This document shows, in pieces, positions 33,755-45,481 of a stretch of 64,000 nt of DNA. This stretch comes from Bacillus sp. FJAT-42315. GTDB lineage: Bacteria; Bacillota; Bacilli; Bacillales; Domibacillaceae. How positions within the stretch are numbered: the stretch's first letter is position 1; each line of letters starts with the position of its first letter. Both the position numbers and the translations under genes were made by a program. Below the pieces are notes generated by a model. That model searched no databases. It had not been told where the DNA came from and was given only the letters and a program-made list of their open reading frames with translations. Location of the stretch: NCBI RefSeq assembly GCF_002797375.1, contig NZ_KZ454941.1:979974-1043973 (forward strand), written 5' to 3'.

Positions 33755-35542
33755 ATGACGAATCAAATGGAAAAGCAAGCTGTTAAAGGTGGAGCATTTT
33801 TAATTGAGGACATTTCATATGATCGCGTATTTACGCCGGAGGACTTTTCTGATGAACAAAAAATGATTGCCAAAACAACAGAAGAGTTTGTGATGAATAG
33901 TGTCATGCCACAAGTCCCTTATTTAGAAAAGCACGAATTTGAGCGTTCCGTGAAGTTGCTTCATGAAGCTGGTGAGCTCGGACTGTTAAGCGCCGATGTC
34001 CCAGAAGAGTACGGAGGCTTAAACTTAGATAAAGTCAGTTCTGCTTTGATCGCGGAGAAACTAGCGGTAGCGGGTGGCTTCTCAATCACACACGGTGCCC
34101 ATGTCGGAATCGGTTCGTTGCCGATCGTCTTATTCGGAAATGAAGAACAAAAGCAAAAATATTTACCAGCATTAAGTACAGGGGGAAAAATCGCGGCGTA
34201 CGCTTTAACAGAGCCGGGATCAGGGTCTGATGCGCTAGGTGCGAAAACGACGGCGAAATTAAATGAAGCAGGCACGCATTATATATTAAATGGTGAAAAA
34301 CAATGGATCACAAACGCAGGATTTGCTGATGTGTTCGTTGTGTATGCAAAAATTGACGGCGATAAATTTTCTGCTTTTATTGTAGAAAGAGAATCCCCAG
34401 GTGTATCCACAGGTGCGGAAGAAGATAAAATGGGGATTAAAAGCTCGTCAACGCGGACGTTAATTTTACAAGATGCCGAAGTGCCGAAAGAAAACTTGCT
34501 TGGCGAAGTCGGTCGCGGCCATGTGATCGCGTTTAATATTTTAAATATTGGCCGTTACAAGCTCGGCGTCGGTACAGTCGGAAGCTCAAAGCGTGCGCTT
34601 GAAATTACGGTGAAATATGCAAATGAGCGCAAGCAGTTCAACACACCAATCTCTGCTTTCAACTTAACGAAAGAGAAATTCGCCACAATGGGGGCAAAAC
34701 TCTACGCTTCTGAAAGTGCGATTTACCGCACAGTCGGCTATTTTGAAGACCGCATGAGCCAATTGTCTGAAGAAGAGCAAAAAGATGGTATGGCGATTTC
34801 CCAATCGATCGCTGAATACGCGATTGAGTGCTCTTTAGGAAAATTCTTCGGCTCAGAAGTGCTTGATTATATGGTCGATGAAGGCGTGCAAATTCATGGT
34901 GGGTATGGCTTCATGGAAGAGTACGAAATCGCTAGAATGTACCGCGATTCCCGCATCAACCGCATATTTGAAGGAACGAATGAAATCAATCGCTTAATCG
35001 TGCCAGGCACTTACGTCAAAAAAGCGTTCAAAGGGGAACTTCCGTTACTGGAAAAAGCACAGCAATTACAAGGTGAATTAATGATGCTTATGCCAGAAGA
35101 AGTGGGCGAGGAAGCACTTGCACAAGAAAAATATTTAGTGAAAAATGCGAAGAAGCTTGGTTTAGTAGCCGCTGGTTTAGCGGTTCAAAAATACGGCAAA
35201 GCACTTGAGAAGGAACAAGAAGTGTTGTCCAACTTAGCGGATATCGTTAATTTAGTCTATGCGATGGAATCAGCGGTTCTGCGCACAGAAAAGGCGATCG
35301 CCAACGTAGGGGAGGAGAAGAGTAAGCAAAAATTACTATACACACAAATCTTCTGCCAAGAAGCATTTAATGAAATCGAAGCGCATGCGAAAGAAACATT
35401 GATTGCTGTAGAAGAAGGCGACAACCTCCGTATGATGCTATCCGTTTTACGCAAATTGACACGCTACACACCAGTTAACATCATCTCCAAGAAACGTGAA
35501 GCGGCTGAAAAACTAATCAGCGCCGAAAAATACATCATTTAA
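33755..35542 (+). CDS. fadE: Acyl-CoA dehydrogenase FadE
   Basis: A 595-residue flavoprotein that starts beta-oxidation by forming trans-2-enoyl-CoA. The FAD/acyl-CoA motifs are YALTEPGSGSDALGAKT (about 150-166) and KQWITNAGFADVF. The C-terminal motif GGYGFMEEYEIARMYRDSRINRIFEGTNEINR includes the region of the catalytic glutamate. An extra C-terminal helical part (about 440-595) resembles VLCAD-type enzymes. It is the third gene of the fad operon, 24 nt after fadA, with AGGGGGAAA upstream. Confidence 0.93.
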   Translation: MTNQMEKQAVKGGAFLIEDISYDRVFTPEDFSDEQKMIAKTTEEFVMNSVMPQVPYLEKHEFERSVKLLHEAGELGLLSADVPEEYGGLNLDKVSSALIAEKLAVAGGFSITHGAHVGIGSLPIVLFGNEEQKQKYLPALSTGGKIAAYALTEPGSGSDALGAKTTAKLNEAGTHYILNGEKQWITNAGFADVFVVYAKIDGDKFSAFIVERESPGVSTGAEEDKMGIKSSSTRTLILQDAEVPKENLLGEVGRGHVIAFNILNIGRYKLGVGTVGSSKRALEITVKYANERKQFNTPISAFNLTKEKFATMGAKLYASESAIYRTVGYFEDRMSQLSEEEQKDGMAISQSIAEYAIECSLGKFFGSEVLDYMVDEGVQIHGGYGFMEEYEIARMYRDSRINRIFEGTNEINRLIVPGTYVKKAFKGELPLLEKAQQLQGELMMLMPEEVGEEALAQEKYLVKNAKKLGLVAAGLAVQKYGKALEKEQEVLSNLADIVNLVYAMESAVLRTEKAIANVGEEKSKQKLLYTQIFCQEAFNEIEAHAKETLIAVEEGDNLRMMLSVLRKLTRYTPVNIISKKREAAEKLISAEKYII

Positions 35543-35551
35543 TTTAGTTAG

Positions 35552-35579
35552 CACCCGCTCAAGTGGCGGGTGTGTTTTG
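35552..35579 (+). terminator. Terminator of fadNAE
   Basis: CACCCGC, a 7-nt loop, GCGGGTG, then TGTTTTGT. Confidence 0.75.
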
Positions 35580-35698
35580 TTTGGGGAGTTCAGATCGGTC
35601 AGCAATCGTTCACCTACAAAAGAGGGTTTTATGTGGCAAACAGCGAATTTATTTGTTATAAAAGGTATAAGTTATTTGGAATGGAGGTCGACGAAGGA

Positions 35699-36061
35699 AT
35701 GGCGTTGACATTTTATTGGTATCCGAAATGCGGAACGTGCCGCAATGCGAAAAAATGGTTAGAAGAGCGCAACATCGAATTTCAAGCAGTACATATTGTA
35801 GAGAATCCTCCTTCTAAAGAGGAGTTAAAAGAGCTATACGAAAAAAGCGGATTAGAGTTGAAGAAGTTTTTTAACACGAGTGGACAGAAGTATCGTGAGT
35901 TGGGATTAAAAGACACAATTAAAACGGCTACGGAAGATGAATTGCTGACCCTTTTAGCTTCTGATGGCATGCTAATTAAACGTCCCCTTACGACAGATGG
36001 GCAGAAAGTGACAGTCGGTTTCAAGGAAGATAACTTTGAAATGAACTGGGCCCAACAATAG
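35699..36061 (+). CDS. yusI: ArsC/Spx family protein YusI
   Basis: A 120-residue thioredoxin-fold protein with C11-G-T-C14 in YWYPKCGTCRNAKKWL, the redox/arsenate reductase-type site of the ArsC/Spx superfamily. The remainder (GLELKKFFNTSGQKYRELGLKD and LIKRPLTTDGQKVTVGF) is family-typical. I chose ATG 35699 (MALTFYWYPK, matching B. subtilis YusI) with GGAGG 11 nt upstream; longer in-frame starts read through the leader. Its cellular substrate is unknown. It lies between fadE and gcvH as in B. subtilis. Confidence 0.85.
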   Translation: MALTFYWYPKCGTCRNAKKWLEERNIEFQAVHIVENPPSKEELKELYEKSGLELKKFFNTSGQKYRELGLKDTIKTATEDELLTLLASDGMLIKRPLTTDGQKVTVGFKEDNFEMNWAQQ

Positions 36062-36132
36062 AAAGAAGTTTCTTGCTTTGTTCCTGTAAAATAGGTAAAG
36101 TTTAATTGAAGTCACGCAATGGAGGGATATGT

Positions 36133-36516
36133 ATGAACGCACCAAAAGAATTACGTTATTCTGAAGAACATGAGTGGGTAAAAACAGAAGGGGAAAAAGT
36201 TCGCATCGGAATCACTGAGTTTGCACAGTCTGAACTTGGCGATATCGTATTTGTTGAACTTCCATCTGTAGGGGATGAAATTACAGCAAACGAGCCGTTC
36301 GGTAGCGTAGAATCTGTTAAAACAGTTTCTGAATTGTACGCGCCTATTAGCGGAAAAGTCGTTGAAGTGAACGAAAATTTAGACGATAGCCCAGAACTTG
36401 TGAATGAATCTCCTTATGAACAAGCTTGGATGGTCGTTGTTGAAGTATCTGACGCTTCTCAAGTAGACAGCTTAATGACAGCTGAGCAATATGAGGAAAT
36501 GGTGAAAGAAGACTAA
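36133..36516 (+). CDS. gcvH: Glycine cleavage system H protein
   Basis: A 127-residue lipoyl carrier. The lipoyl lysine is K63 in [15 protein letters not shown], and [12 protein letters not shown] near the N-terminus is characteristic. It shuttles the methylamine group in glycine cleavage; in Bacillus it is also an essential intermediate carrier for lipoylation of other E2 proteins. I chose ATG 36133 after TGGAGGGA. LipA is encoded about 26 kb downstream. A terminator follows. Confidence 0.94.
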   Translation: MNAPKELRYSEEHEWVKTEGEKVRIGITEFAQSELGDIVFVELPSVGDEITANEPFGSVESVKTVSELYAPISGKVVEVNENLDDSPELVNESPYEQAWMVVVEVSDASQVDSLMTAEQYEEMVKED

Positions 36517-36528
36517 TGACGAACGAGA

Positions 36529-36559
36529 GCACTTCCATGTGATGGAGGTGCTTTTCTTT
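36529..36559 (+). terminator. Terminator of gcvH
   Basis: GCACTTCCAT, loop GTG, ATGGAGGTGC, then TTTTCTTT. Confidence 0.85.
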
Positions 36560-36600
36560 AAAAATAGACAGACTGATCATCGAGGCGAAGGGTGATGACG

Positions 36601-36951
36601 ATGTTTGTGGAGAAAACTATTGTTGTTGAAGGGACTTCTGATAAAAAAAGAGTGAAAGAAATCGTGAAAGAGCCAATTGAAATCATTTGCACAAATGGTA
36701 CGATTGGTGTGAGCAAATTAGATGAAATGATCGATGAGCTTGATGGTCGGGATGTGTATATTTTAGTAGATGCCGACAAAGCAGGGGAAAAGCTGCGAAA
36801 GCTATTTATTCGCGAGTTGCCAGAGGCTCACCATTTATATATTGATCGAGTGTATAAAGAAGTGGCGACCACTCCTTATCGACATTTAGCTACGATCCTA
36901 TTAAGTGCCAACATCGATGTGCATAGTAAGTTTTTGCAAAAAGGTGGATAA
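36601..36951 (+). CDS. yusF: Toprim domain protein YusF
   Basis: A 116-residue protein that is essentially one Toprim domain. The conserved acid is in VVEGTSDKKRV and the metal-binding DxD is in ILVDADKAGEKLR. This resembles the catalytic core of RNase M5-type and OLD-type nucleases. I chose ATG 36601 after GAAGGGTG, although an ATG three codons earlier exists. Function in Bacillus is unknown. It lies 2 nt before the thioredoxin-like gene. Confidence 0.82.
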   Translation: MFVEKTIVVEGTSDKKRVKEIVKEPIEIICTNGTIGVSKLDEMIDELDGRDVYILVDADKAGEKLRKLFIRELPEAHHLYIDRVYKEVATTPYRHLATILLSANIDVHSKFLQKGG

Positions 36952-36953
36952 AC

Positions 36954-37250
36954 ATGCAACCAGAACAATTGTTAGCGATGATCGAGCAACAGCCGAAAGT
37001 AGCGGTTTACGCCTACGCTCCCATGTGTGGGACATGCCAGCTCGCTTCGAAAATGCTCGATGTCGTAGAAAAAGTAGGAACGGCTTACGAATGGGCTCGG
37101 ATCAATTTAAATTATTACGAAGATTTCGCCGAAACCTATGGCATTGAAAGTGTTCCATGCTTGCTTATTTTTCATAAAGGGCAACTCATGGAAAAGATTT
37201 ATGCATTTCAGTCTGTTCCGCATATTTATGAAAAATTGAATCAGTATTAA
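36954..37250 (+). CDS. yusE: Thioredoxin-like protein YusE
   Basis: A 98-residue thioredoxin-fold protein with the redox motif C25-G-T-C28 in APMCGTCQLA and the cis-proline region SVPCLLIFHKG. No signal peptide is seen, so it is probably a cytosolic thiol-disulfide protein. AAAGGTGG precedes the start. It appears to be co-transcribed with yusF and ends at a terminator. Confidence 0.85.
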   Translation: MQPEQLLAMIEQQPKVAVYAYAPMCGTCQLASKMLDVVEKVGTAYEWARINLNYYEDFAETYGIESVPCLLIFHKGQLMEKIYAFQSVPHIYEKLNQY

Positions 37251-37252
37251 TA

Positions 37253-37282
37253 AAAACCTGCCAGCATTTTGGCAGGTTTTTT
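37253..37282 (+). terminator. Terminator of yusFE
   Basis: AAAAACCTGCCA, short loop, TGGCAGGTTTTTT. Confidence 0.88.
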
Positions 37283-37372
37283 GGCGAAGATATTGTCGAG
37301 CGATTCTCAAAGGATTTTCGGCCCTTTTCTTTGAAATAAGTAATAATAAAGCGATTAGAGGGGGCGAGCGGA

Positions 37373-37705
37373 TTGCATAAGCAACTTTCGATGATTCAAG
37401 AGGCATGTCAAGAAAGAACGCATCTCCATTCGATGTTACCAGCCGATCCTGTTGGGGTGCTTTTAGAAGATGAACATGAACATTGGTTGTTGACGATTAG
37501 CAAAGAAGGCGTTGCTTTTTCCAACGAAGACTTTCAGCCGTGGCAGTTAAAAGTGAGTGCCAAAGAAGGTAACATGGCTCAGTGTTTGGCTGGAGAGCAA
37601 CGCCTTTTTCTGTACAATCGTATGGGGAAATTAGACATATCAGGCCTTTATCGACTGCAACTCTGGTTCGAATCCCTCCTCTGGCTTTGCCGGGCGTATG
37701 ATTAA
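37373..37705 (+). CDS. YusD-like protein of unknown function
   Basis: A 110-residue soluble protein starting at TTG 37373 (MHKQLSMIQEACQERTHLHS) with GAGGGGGCG upstream. It contains ADPVGVLLEDEHEHWLLTISKEGV and a tryptophan-rich C-terminus (LQLWFESLLWLCRAYD). Position between yusE and metN is that of yusD in B. subtilis, which is the only basis for the name. No domain or function is recognised. The dispersed repeat begins at its stop codon. Confidence 0.65.
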   Translation: MHKQLSMIQEACQERTHLHSMLPADPVGVLLEDEHEHWLLTISKEGVAFSNEDFQPWQLKVSAKEGNMAQCLAGEQRLFLYNRMGKLDISGLYRLQLWFESLLWLCRAYD

Positions 37706-37763
37706 AAGCGGAAGGCGCTGCTCAGCGGCGTATGGGCTGGAGCCATCCGCACGAGATAATAGA
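37703..37763. repeat. Dispersed repeat, inverted copy overlapping the yusD stop
   Basis: AAAAGCGGAAGGCGCTGCTC and the following GGCGTATGGGCTGGA and CATCCGCACGAGATAA are the reverse complement of blocks in the copies at 16185, 23406 and 29566. The A run starts within the TAA stop codon. Confidence 0.75.
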
Positions 37764-37778
37764 AAAATATTTTCCTTA

Positions 37779-37808
37779 TTGACAATTTTCAAATTAAGAT
37801 GATACAAT
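37779..37808 (+). promoter_or_regulatory. Promoter of metNPQ
   Basis: TTGACA (37779-37784), 18-nt spacer, TACAAT (37803-37808), about 30 nt before the SAM aptamer. Confidence 0.75.
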
Positions 37809-37837
37809 CAGTCTCAACAATTAATTGAATAGCGAAA

Positions 37838-38006
37838 CTCTTATCAAGAGAGGTGGAGGGATGTGCCCGATGAAGCCCGGCAACCTTCAACAATGATTTG
37901 TTGAAAAGGTGCCAATTCACACAAAGCGATTGCTTTGGCAGATGAGAGAAAGGAACTTAACAACTTATACCTTTCTGCTCATTGCGGCAGAAAGGTTTTT
38001 TATTTT
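37838..38006 (+). ncRNA. SAM-I riboswitch (S-box) with terminator
   Basis: The aptamer (37838-37948) has P1 arms CTCTTATC and GATGAGAG and the invariant core AGAGAGGTGGAGGGA, GCCCGATGAAGCCCGGCAAC and AAGGTGCCAATTC. The expression platform has the terminator ACCTTTCTGC / GCAGAAAGGT with a T-run (37969-38006). The GAAAGG at 37949 can pair with CCTTTC as antiterminator. High S-adenosylmethionine should end transcription before metN. Confidence 0.95.
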
Positions 38007-38027
38007 TAGAGAGGAGAGTGAGGCCAT

Positions 38028-39047
38028 ATGATTTCAATTGCAAATGTGAAAAAGATTTTTGCAACGAAGAATGGCACAGTGACAGCGGTAGATGAAATCA
38101 ATTTAAACATAGATCAAGGAGAAATCTTTGGCATCATCGGCTACAGTGGAGCGGGAAAAAGTACACTAATCCGTATGCTGAATGGGCTTGAATCTCCTTC
38201 TGAAGGGTCGGTCGTTGTTGCCGGTCGCAAAGTGTCAAATATCCGAGGAGCAGAACTAAGACAAGCACGTCAAGAGATTAGCATGATTTTTCAGCATTTT
38301 AACTTACTTTGGTCAAGAACGGTTAGGGAAAATATCGCTTTTCCACTTGAAATTGCTGGCGTTCCGAAAGAAAAACGAAGAGAGCGTGTCGACGAACTCA
38401 TTCAGCTAGTCGGGTTGGAAGGGCGTGAAGATGCTTATCCTTCTCAGCTAAGCGGTGGTCAAAAGCAGAGAGTCGGGATTGCGAGAGCATTAGCGAACAA
38501 TCCGAAAGTGCTTTTATGTGATGAAGCGACGTCCGCACTTGATCCGCAAACGACGGATTCGATTTTGGACTTGCTAGTAGATATTAATGAGCGGCTCGGG
38601 TTAACGATTGTGTTAATTACTCACGAAATGCATGTTATTCGCAAAATTTGTCATCGTGTGGCTGTGATGGAAGCGGGGAATGTTGTGGAGCTAGGACCTG
38701 TGCTTGATGTGTTTAAGCATCCGAAGCAGCCGATTACGAAGCGATTTGTTCAGCAAGTGACGGGAACAGAGGAGTCTAGAGAAACGATTGCGCATTTACT
38801 TGAACAAAAAGGGAAAGTGATTAAGCTGAGCTTTATTGGCGAATCCGCTGAACAGCCAATTATTACCGAGCTAATTCGCAATTTTCAAATATCCGTTAAT
38901 ATCGTTCAAGGAAACGTGTCACAAACGCAAGAAGGTGCCTATGGCTCGCTCTTTGTCCACCTAACGGGTACTGAAGAAGAAGTGAATCGAGCGGTTGCCT
39001 ACTTGGATCAACATCAAGTGAGTTCGGAGGTGATCACCCATGCTTGA
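38028..39047 (+). CDS. metN: Methionine ABC transporter ATP-binding protein
   Basis: A 339-residue ATPase with Walker A GYSGAGKST, signature LSGGQKQRVG and Walker B VLLCDEATSALDPQT, plus a C-terminal NIL ligand-binding domain (about 262-336) through which methionine inhibits transport in this family. AGAGAGGAGAG precedes the ATG. It follows the SAM riboswitch and overlaps metP by 8 nt. Confidence 0.93.
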   Translation: MISIANVKKIFATKNGTVTAVDEINLNIDQGEIFGIIGYSGAGKSTLIRMLNGLESPSEGSVVVAGRKVSNIRGAELRQARQEISMIFQHFNLLWSRTVRENIAFPLEIAGVPKEKRRERVDELIQLVGLEGREDAYPSQLSGGQKQRVGIARALANNPKVLLCDEATSALDPQTTDSILDLLVDINERLGLTIVLITHEMHVIRKICHRVAVMEAGNVVELGPVLDVFKHPKQPITKRFVQQVTGTEESRETIAHLLEQKGKVIKLSFIGESAEQPIITELIRNFQISVNIVQGNVSQTQEGAYGSLFVHLTGTEEEVNRAVAYLDQHQVSSEVITHA

Positions 39048-39708
39048 GCAATGGTTACCAAATGTGAAGTGGGATAAAATTTGGGAAGCAACTAGTGAAA
39101 CCCTTTATATGACGGGAATTTCAGTTGTTGCGACGTTTATTCTTGGTATTTTACTAGGTTTACTTCTGTTTTTAACATCGAAGGATCAAATATTGGAAAA
39201 TAAAGCAGTGTACTTTGTCGTATCGGCTTTCGTGAATGTATTTCGTTCGATTCCGTTTATTATTTTAATCGTATTATTAATTCCGTTTACGAAAGTACTG
39301 GTTGGTACGATGATTGGTGAAGATGCAGCATTACCTGCTTTAATTATTGGGGCATCCCCGTTTTATGCTCGGATTGTTGAGATCGGGCTAAGAGAAATTG
39401 ATAAAGGTGTCATCGAAGCGGCTCGCTCGATGGGAGCTAAAACGAGCACAATTATTTTTAAAGTGTTGTTGCCAGAGTCGATGCCGGCCATAGTTTCAGG
39501 TATTACGGTCACGGCGATCGTCTTAGTTGGCTACACAGCGATGGCAGGTGCCATTGGGGCTGGTGGACTTGGGAATTTAGCCTTTTTAGACGGCTTCCAA
39601 CGCAGTCAAAGCGACGTGACGTTTGTGGCAACAGTCATTATTGTACTCATCGTATTTGCGATTCAATTCATTGGTGACTTTTTCACTAAGAAATTAGATA
39701 AAAGATAA
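39040..39708 (+). CDS. metP: Methionine ABC transporter permease
   Basis: A 222-residue MetI/MetP-type permease with about five membrane segments. The coupling loop EAARSMGAKTSTIIFKVLLPESMP is clear, and FVNVFRSIPFIILIVLLIPFT is family-typical. It forms the membrane channel for the MetN ATPase and MetQ lipoprotein. It overlaps metN by 8 nt and precedes metQ by 15 nt. Confidence 0.92.
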   Translation: MLEQWLPNVKWDKIWEATSETLYMTGISVVATFILGILLGLLLFLTSKDQILENKAVYFVVSAFVNVFRSIPFIILIVLLIPFTKVLVGTMIGEDAALPALIIGASPFYARIVEIGLREIDKGVIEAARSMGAKTSTIIFKVLLPESMPAIVSGITVTAIVLVGYTAMAGAIGAGGLGNLAFLDGFQRSQSDVTFVATVIIVLIVFAIQFIGDFFTKKLDKR

Positions 39709-39723
39709 TGAGGAGGAAATAGA

Positions 39724-40560
39724 ATGAAAAAGTGGTTATTTGCTTTACTTACATCAGTAGTTGTATTAGCCCTTGCGGCATGCGGCGGTTCAGAAGAGAA
39801 AAAAGAAGAAGGTAAGTCAGAAGAAGATAATAAATTGGTTGTTGGGGCGTCTAACGTTCCGCATGCGATCATTTTAGAAGAAGCTAAGCCGCTGTTAAAA
39901 GAAAAGGGCTATGATTTAGAGATTGAAACATTCAATGATTATGTGTTACCGAATAAAGCGTTAGATGAAGGCGAATTAGATGCGAACTATTATCAGCATA
40001 TTCCGTTTTTGGAGTTGCAAAAGGAAGAGCATGGTTACAAGTTTGAAAATGCGAGTGGTATTCATATCGAGCCAATCGGTGTGTACTCGAAAAAATATAA
40101 AAGCTTAGACGAACTACCTAAAGGCGCAAAAGTGTTAATGAGCAGTTCTGTAGCTGACCACGGTCGTGTGTTAAGCCTGTTAGAAAAAGAAGGTCTAATT
40201 AAGCTGAAAGATGGTATTAATAAAACTGAGGCGACACTTGAAGACGTTAGCGAAAATAAAAAGGATTTACAATTTGAATATAACTATGAACCTGCTTTCC
40301 TTCCACAAGCATTTAACAATGGAGAAGGCGACGTAGTATTAATTAATTCTAACTTTGCGATTGATTCGGGATTAGACCCGTTGAAAGATCCGATTGCTAT
40401 TGAATCAAACGATTCTCCATACGTGAACATCGTGGCTGTGCGCAGTGGAGATGAGAACAGTGAAAAAATTAAAGCGTTGATCGACGTATTGCATTCACAA
40501 GAAATTCAAGACTTTATTATGAAAGAGTGGAAAGGCGCGATCGTTCCAGTAAATGAATAG
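39724..40560 (+). CDS. metQ: Methionine-binding lipoprotein
   Basis: A 278-residue NlpA-family lipoprotein. The lipobox LAAC gives the lipidated cysteine at residue 20. The mature domain opens with NKLVVGASNVPHAIILEEAKPLL and contains NYYQHIPFLE and VALINSNFAI-like YNYEPAFLPQAF...VVLINSNFAIDSG. It binds methionine (D- or L-) at the cell surface. GAGGAGGAA precedes the start. It ends the SAM-controlled operon. Confidence 0.93.
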   Translation: MKKWLFALLTSVVVLALAACGGSEEKKEEGKSEEDNKLVVGASNVPHAIILEEAKPLLKEKGYDLEIETFNDYVLPNKALDEGELDANYYQHIPFLELQKEEHGYKFENASGIHIEPIGVYSKKYKSLDELPKGAKVLMSSSVADHGRVLSLLEKEGLIKLKDGINKTEATLEDVSENKKDLQFEYNYEPAFLPQAFNNGEGDVVLINSNFAIDSGLDPLKDPIAIESNDSPYVNIVAVRSGDENSEKIKALIDVLHSQEIQDFIMKEWKGAIVPVNE

Positions 40561-40568
40561 ATAGAAAG

Positions 40569-40608
40569 AAGCTTGTCGCTTGATTATCGAGTGGCAAGCT
40601 TTTTTTTA
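40569..40608 (+). terminator. Terminator of metNPQ
   Basis: AAGCTTGTC and a pairing GGCAAGCTT around the loop, followed by TTTTTTT. Confidence 0.8.
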
Positions 40609-40691
40609 TGGACTCTTCTTCGTAAAAATTTCGTATAAGCATCTATGTCTTATCACATATTAAAAGGGAAAAACAGACAGGAGGGATGACG

Positions 40692-41054
40692 ATGGAGACA
40701 GAGATGAATAATTTTTCACAGGAAGCGTTGCGAGAATATAAGGAAGGATTAGGGACGTTTGAGAAAAAGATGCCGGAGTTAGCCAAGCATTATAAAGATT
40801 TTACTGCGGCTTGTTTTAAAGAGGGAGATGTTGCGCTAAAGGAAAAGCATTTAATTGCGCTAGCGATCAGTGTATTCGCTCAAGATGAGTATTGCATGAT
40901 TTATCATGTGAAAGGCTGTTTGGATCAAGGGTGCAGTGAAACGGAAATGTTAGAGGCGATGGGAGTGGCTGCCGCCTTTGGTGGTGGAGCAGTCATGAGT
41001 CAAGCAGTGACGTTAGTTCAGGAAGCGATTCATGATTTAAGCCAGAAACATTAG
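40692..41054 (+). CDS. yurZ: Carboxymuconolactone decarboxylase (AhpD-like) family protein YurZ
   Basis: A 120-residue helical protein of the AhpD/CMD family. The family motif is EKHLIALAISVFAQDEYCMIYHVKGCLDQG, with a CxxxH pair and a second cysteine. Such proteins form oligomers with peroxidase or decarboxylase-like activity. I chose ATG 40692, 7 nt after AGGAGG; an ATG two codons earlier abuts the site. Position between metQ and sufC is that of yurZ. The reaction is unknown. Confidence 0.83.
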   Translation: METEMNNFSQEALREYKEGLGTFEKKMPELAKHYKDFTAACFKEGDVALKEKHLIALAISVFAQDEYCMIYHVKGCLDQGCSETEMLEAMGVAAAFGGGAVMSQAVTLVQEAIHDLSQKH

Positions 41055-41063
41055 TGGGAGGAT

Positions 41064-41180
41064 ATGAAAGGATATAGTAAGAATTTTAAGAATAAGGGAA
41101 CTAATCCGGGTGTCAGTGTTGGAGAGTCGATGAGAGCCGGTGAGAGCAAGCTATATGCTTTTTGTGGAAAAAGCCAATAA
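41064..41180 (+). CDS. Possible 38-residue small protein
   Basis: An ATG frame, MKGYSKNFKNKGTNPGVSVG..., ending at TAA 41178-41180. GGAGG lies only 2 nt before the ATG, which is too close for a good start. The composition is basic and polar. I do not recognise it. It could be a chance frame. Confidence 0.22.
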   Translation: MKGYSKNFKNKGTNPGVSVGESMRAGESKLYAFCGKSQ

Positions 41181-41235
41181 TTGTTAACATATATAGTGCA
41201 AGTTAAAAAACGGAAAGGAATGATTCCCTATTAAT

Positions 41236-41433
41236 TTGTTTAACTCACTGAATTTAACGTACACAGAAGGTATGGATAAGGCGATGCATGGAGCACATGG
41301 AGTCGGATACGAGGTGTACAGTCAAAATCATGAAGTGAGGATGGATGTTGAACGCCAGCGCGAAGAAGATTATATCAATAGTCGTCGCATGGTTGCAGAT
41401 TTTAGCCGTCGATTTATCAATCATTTATCATAA
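41236..41433 (+). CDS. Hypothetical 65-residue protein
   Basis: A short frame from TTG 41236 with an alternative ATG at 41272 (MDKAMHGAHGVGYEVYSQ). It has a glycine/histidine-containing start and a charged C-terminal half (VRMDVERQREEDYINSRRMVADFSRRFINHL) likely to be helical. The TTG has AAAGGAA about 16 nt upstream, which is far; the ATG has AGAAGGT immediately before it. A good terminator follows the stop, supporting a real transcript. No family is recognised. Confidence 0.45.
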   Translation: MFNSLNLTYTEGMDKAMHGAHGVGYEVYSQNHEVRMDVERQREEDYINSRRMVADFSRRFINHLS

Positions 41434-41440
41434 TAATGAG

Positions 41441-41470
41441 AAAAACCAGTGGGTAGCCGCTGGTTTTTTT
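41441..41470 (+). terminator. Rho-independent terminator
   Basis: AAAAACCAG and CTGGTTTTTTT with a short structured loop, 8 nt after the 65-residue frame. Confidence 0.85.
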
Positions 41471-41672
41471 CGATTATAAATGAATAGAAATTTTTCATTT
41501 ATTTAGGGAAAGACTACTATATAATGAAGCGGAATTTTTGGTATAATCAAATATCTCAGCAATTCTTTTAGATTGGTTGAATATACTTTTAATTTGTTAT
41601 AAGATTGTAATGAGAATAAATTGAGAATGACAATAATTCAACAACATTTTCGATAACGACGGAGGTATAGAT

Positions 41673-42452
41673 ATGACAGCTTCTACATTAGTAATTAAAG
41701 ACTTACATGTAGCAATTGAGGGTAAAGAGATTTTAAAGGGTGTAAACCTTGAGATAAAAGGTGGAGAATTCCACGCAATCATGGGACCAAACGGAACAGG
41801 TAAATCAACATTATCTTCCGCAATCATGGGTCATCCGAAATATGAAGTGACACAAGGTAGCATTGAGCTTGACGGTGAAGACGTATTAGAAATGGAAGTA
41901 GATGAGCGCGCTCGTGCCGGTCTATTTCTTGCGATGCAATACCCAAGCGAAATTACAGGTGTAACAAATGCGGACTTCTTACGTTCTGCGATCAATAGCC
42001 GCCGTGAAGAAGGCGATGAAATTTCTTTAATGAAATTCATCCGTAAAATGGACGAAAAAATGGACTTCCTTGAAATGGATCAAGATATGGCGCAACGTTA
42101 CTTAAACGAAGGCTTCTCTGGTGGAGAGAAAAAGCGTAACGAAATCCTTCAATTAATGATGATCGAACCAAAAATTGCGATCCTTGATGAAATCGATTCT
42201 GGTCTAGATATCGACGCATTAAAAGTCGTTTCTAAAGGAATCAACGACATGCGCGGCAGTGAGTTCGGATGCCTAATGATCACTCACTATCAACGTCTTT
42301 TGAACTACATCACTCCTGATAAAGTACACGTAATGATGCAAGGTCGTATCGTGAAATCAGGTGGCCCTGAGCTTGCTCAACGCTTAGAAGCAGAAGGATA
42401 TGACTGGATTAAGCAAGAGCTTGGAATCGAAGACGAAACAGTGAGTCAATAA
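41673..42452 (+). CDS. sufC: Fe-S cluster assembly ATPase SufC
   Basis: A 259-residue ABC-type ATPase with Walker A GPNGTGKST, signature FSGGEKKRNEIL and Walker B KIAILDEIDSGLDIDALK. It is soluble and powers the SufBCD scaffold that builds Fe-S clusters. GGAGGT precedes the ATG. It is the first gene of sufCDSUB; more than 200 nt upstream is available for the promoter, with TATAAT-like boxes near 41518 and 41540. Confidence 0.95.
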   Translation: MTASTLVIKDLHVAIEGKEILKGVNLEIKGGEFHAIMGPNGTGKSTLSSAIMGHPKYEVTQGSIELDGEDVLEMEVDERARAGLFLAMQYPSEITGVTNADFLRSAINSRREEGDEISLMKFIRKMDEKMDFLEMDQDMAQRYLNEGFSGGEKKRNEILQLMMIEPKIAILDEIDSGLDIDALKVVSKGINDMRGSEFGCLMITHYQRLLNYITPDKVHVMMQGRIVKSGGPELAQRLEAEGYDWIKQELGIEDETVSQ

Positions 42453-42490
42453 GAGCCATTTTAGGAAAGCTGATCACTAGGAGGATGAAC

Positions 42491-45454
<2,964 letters not shown>

Positions 45455-45481
45455 TTATAATGACGACAGGAGGAATATAAC

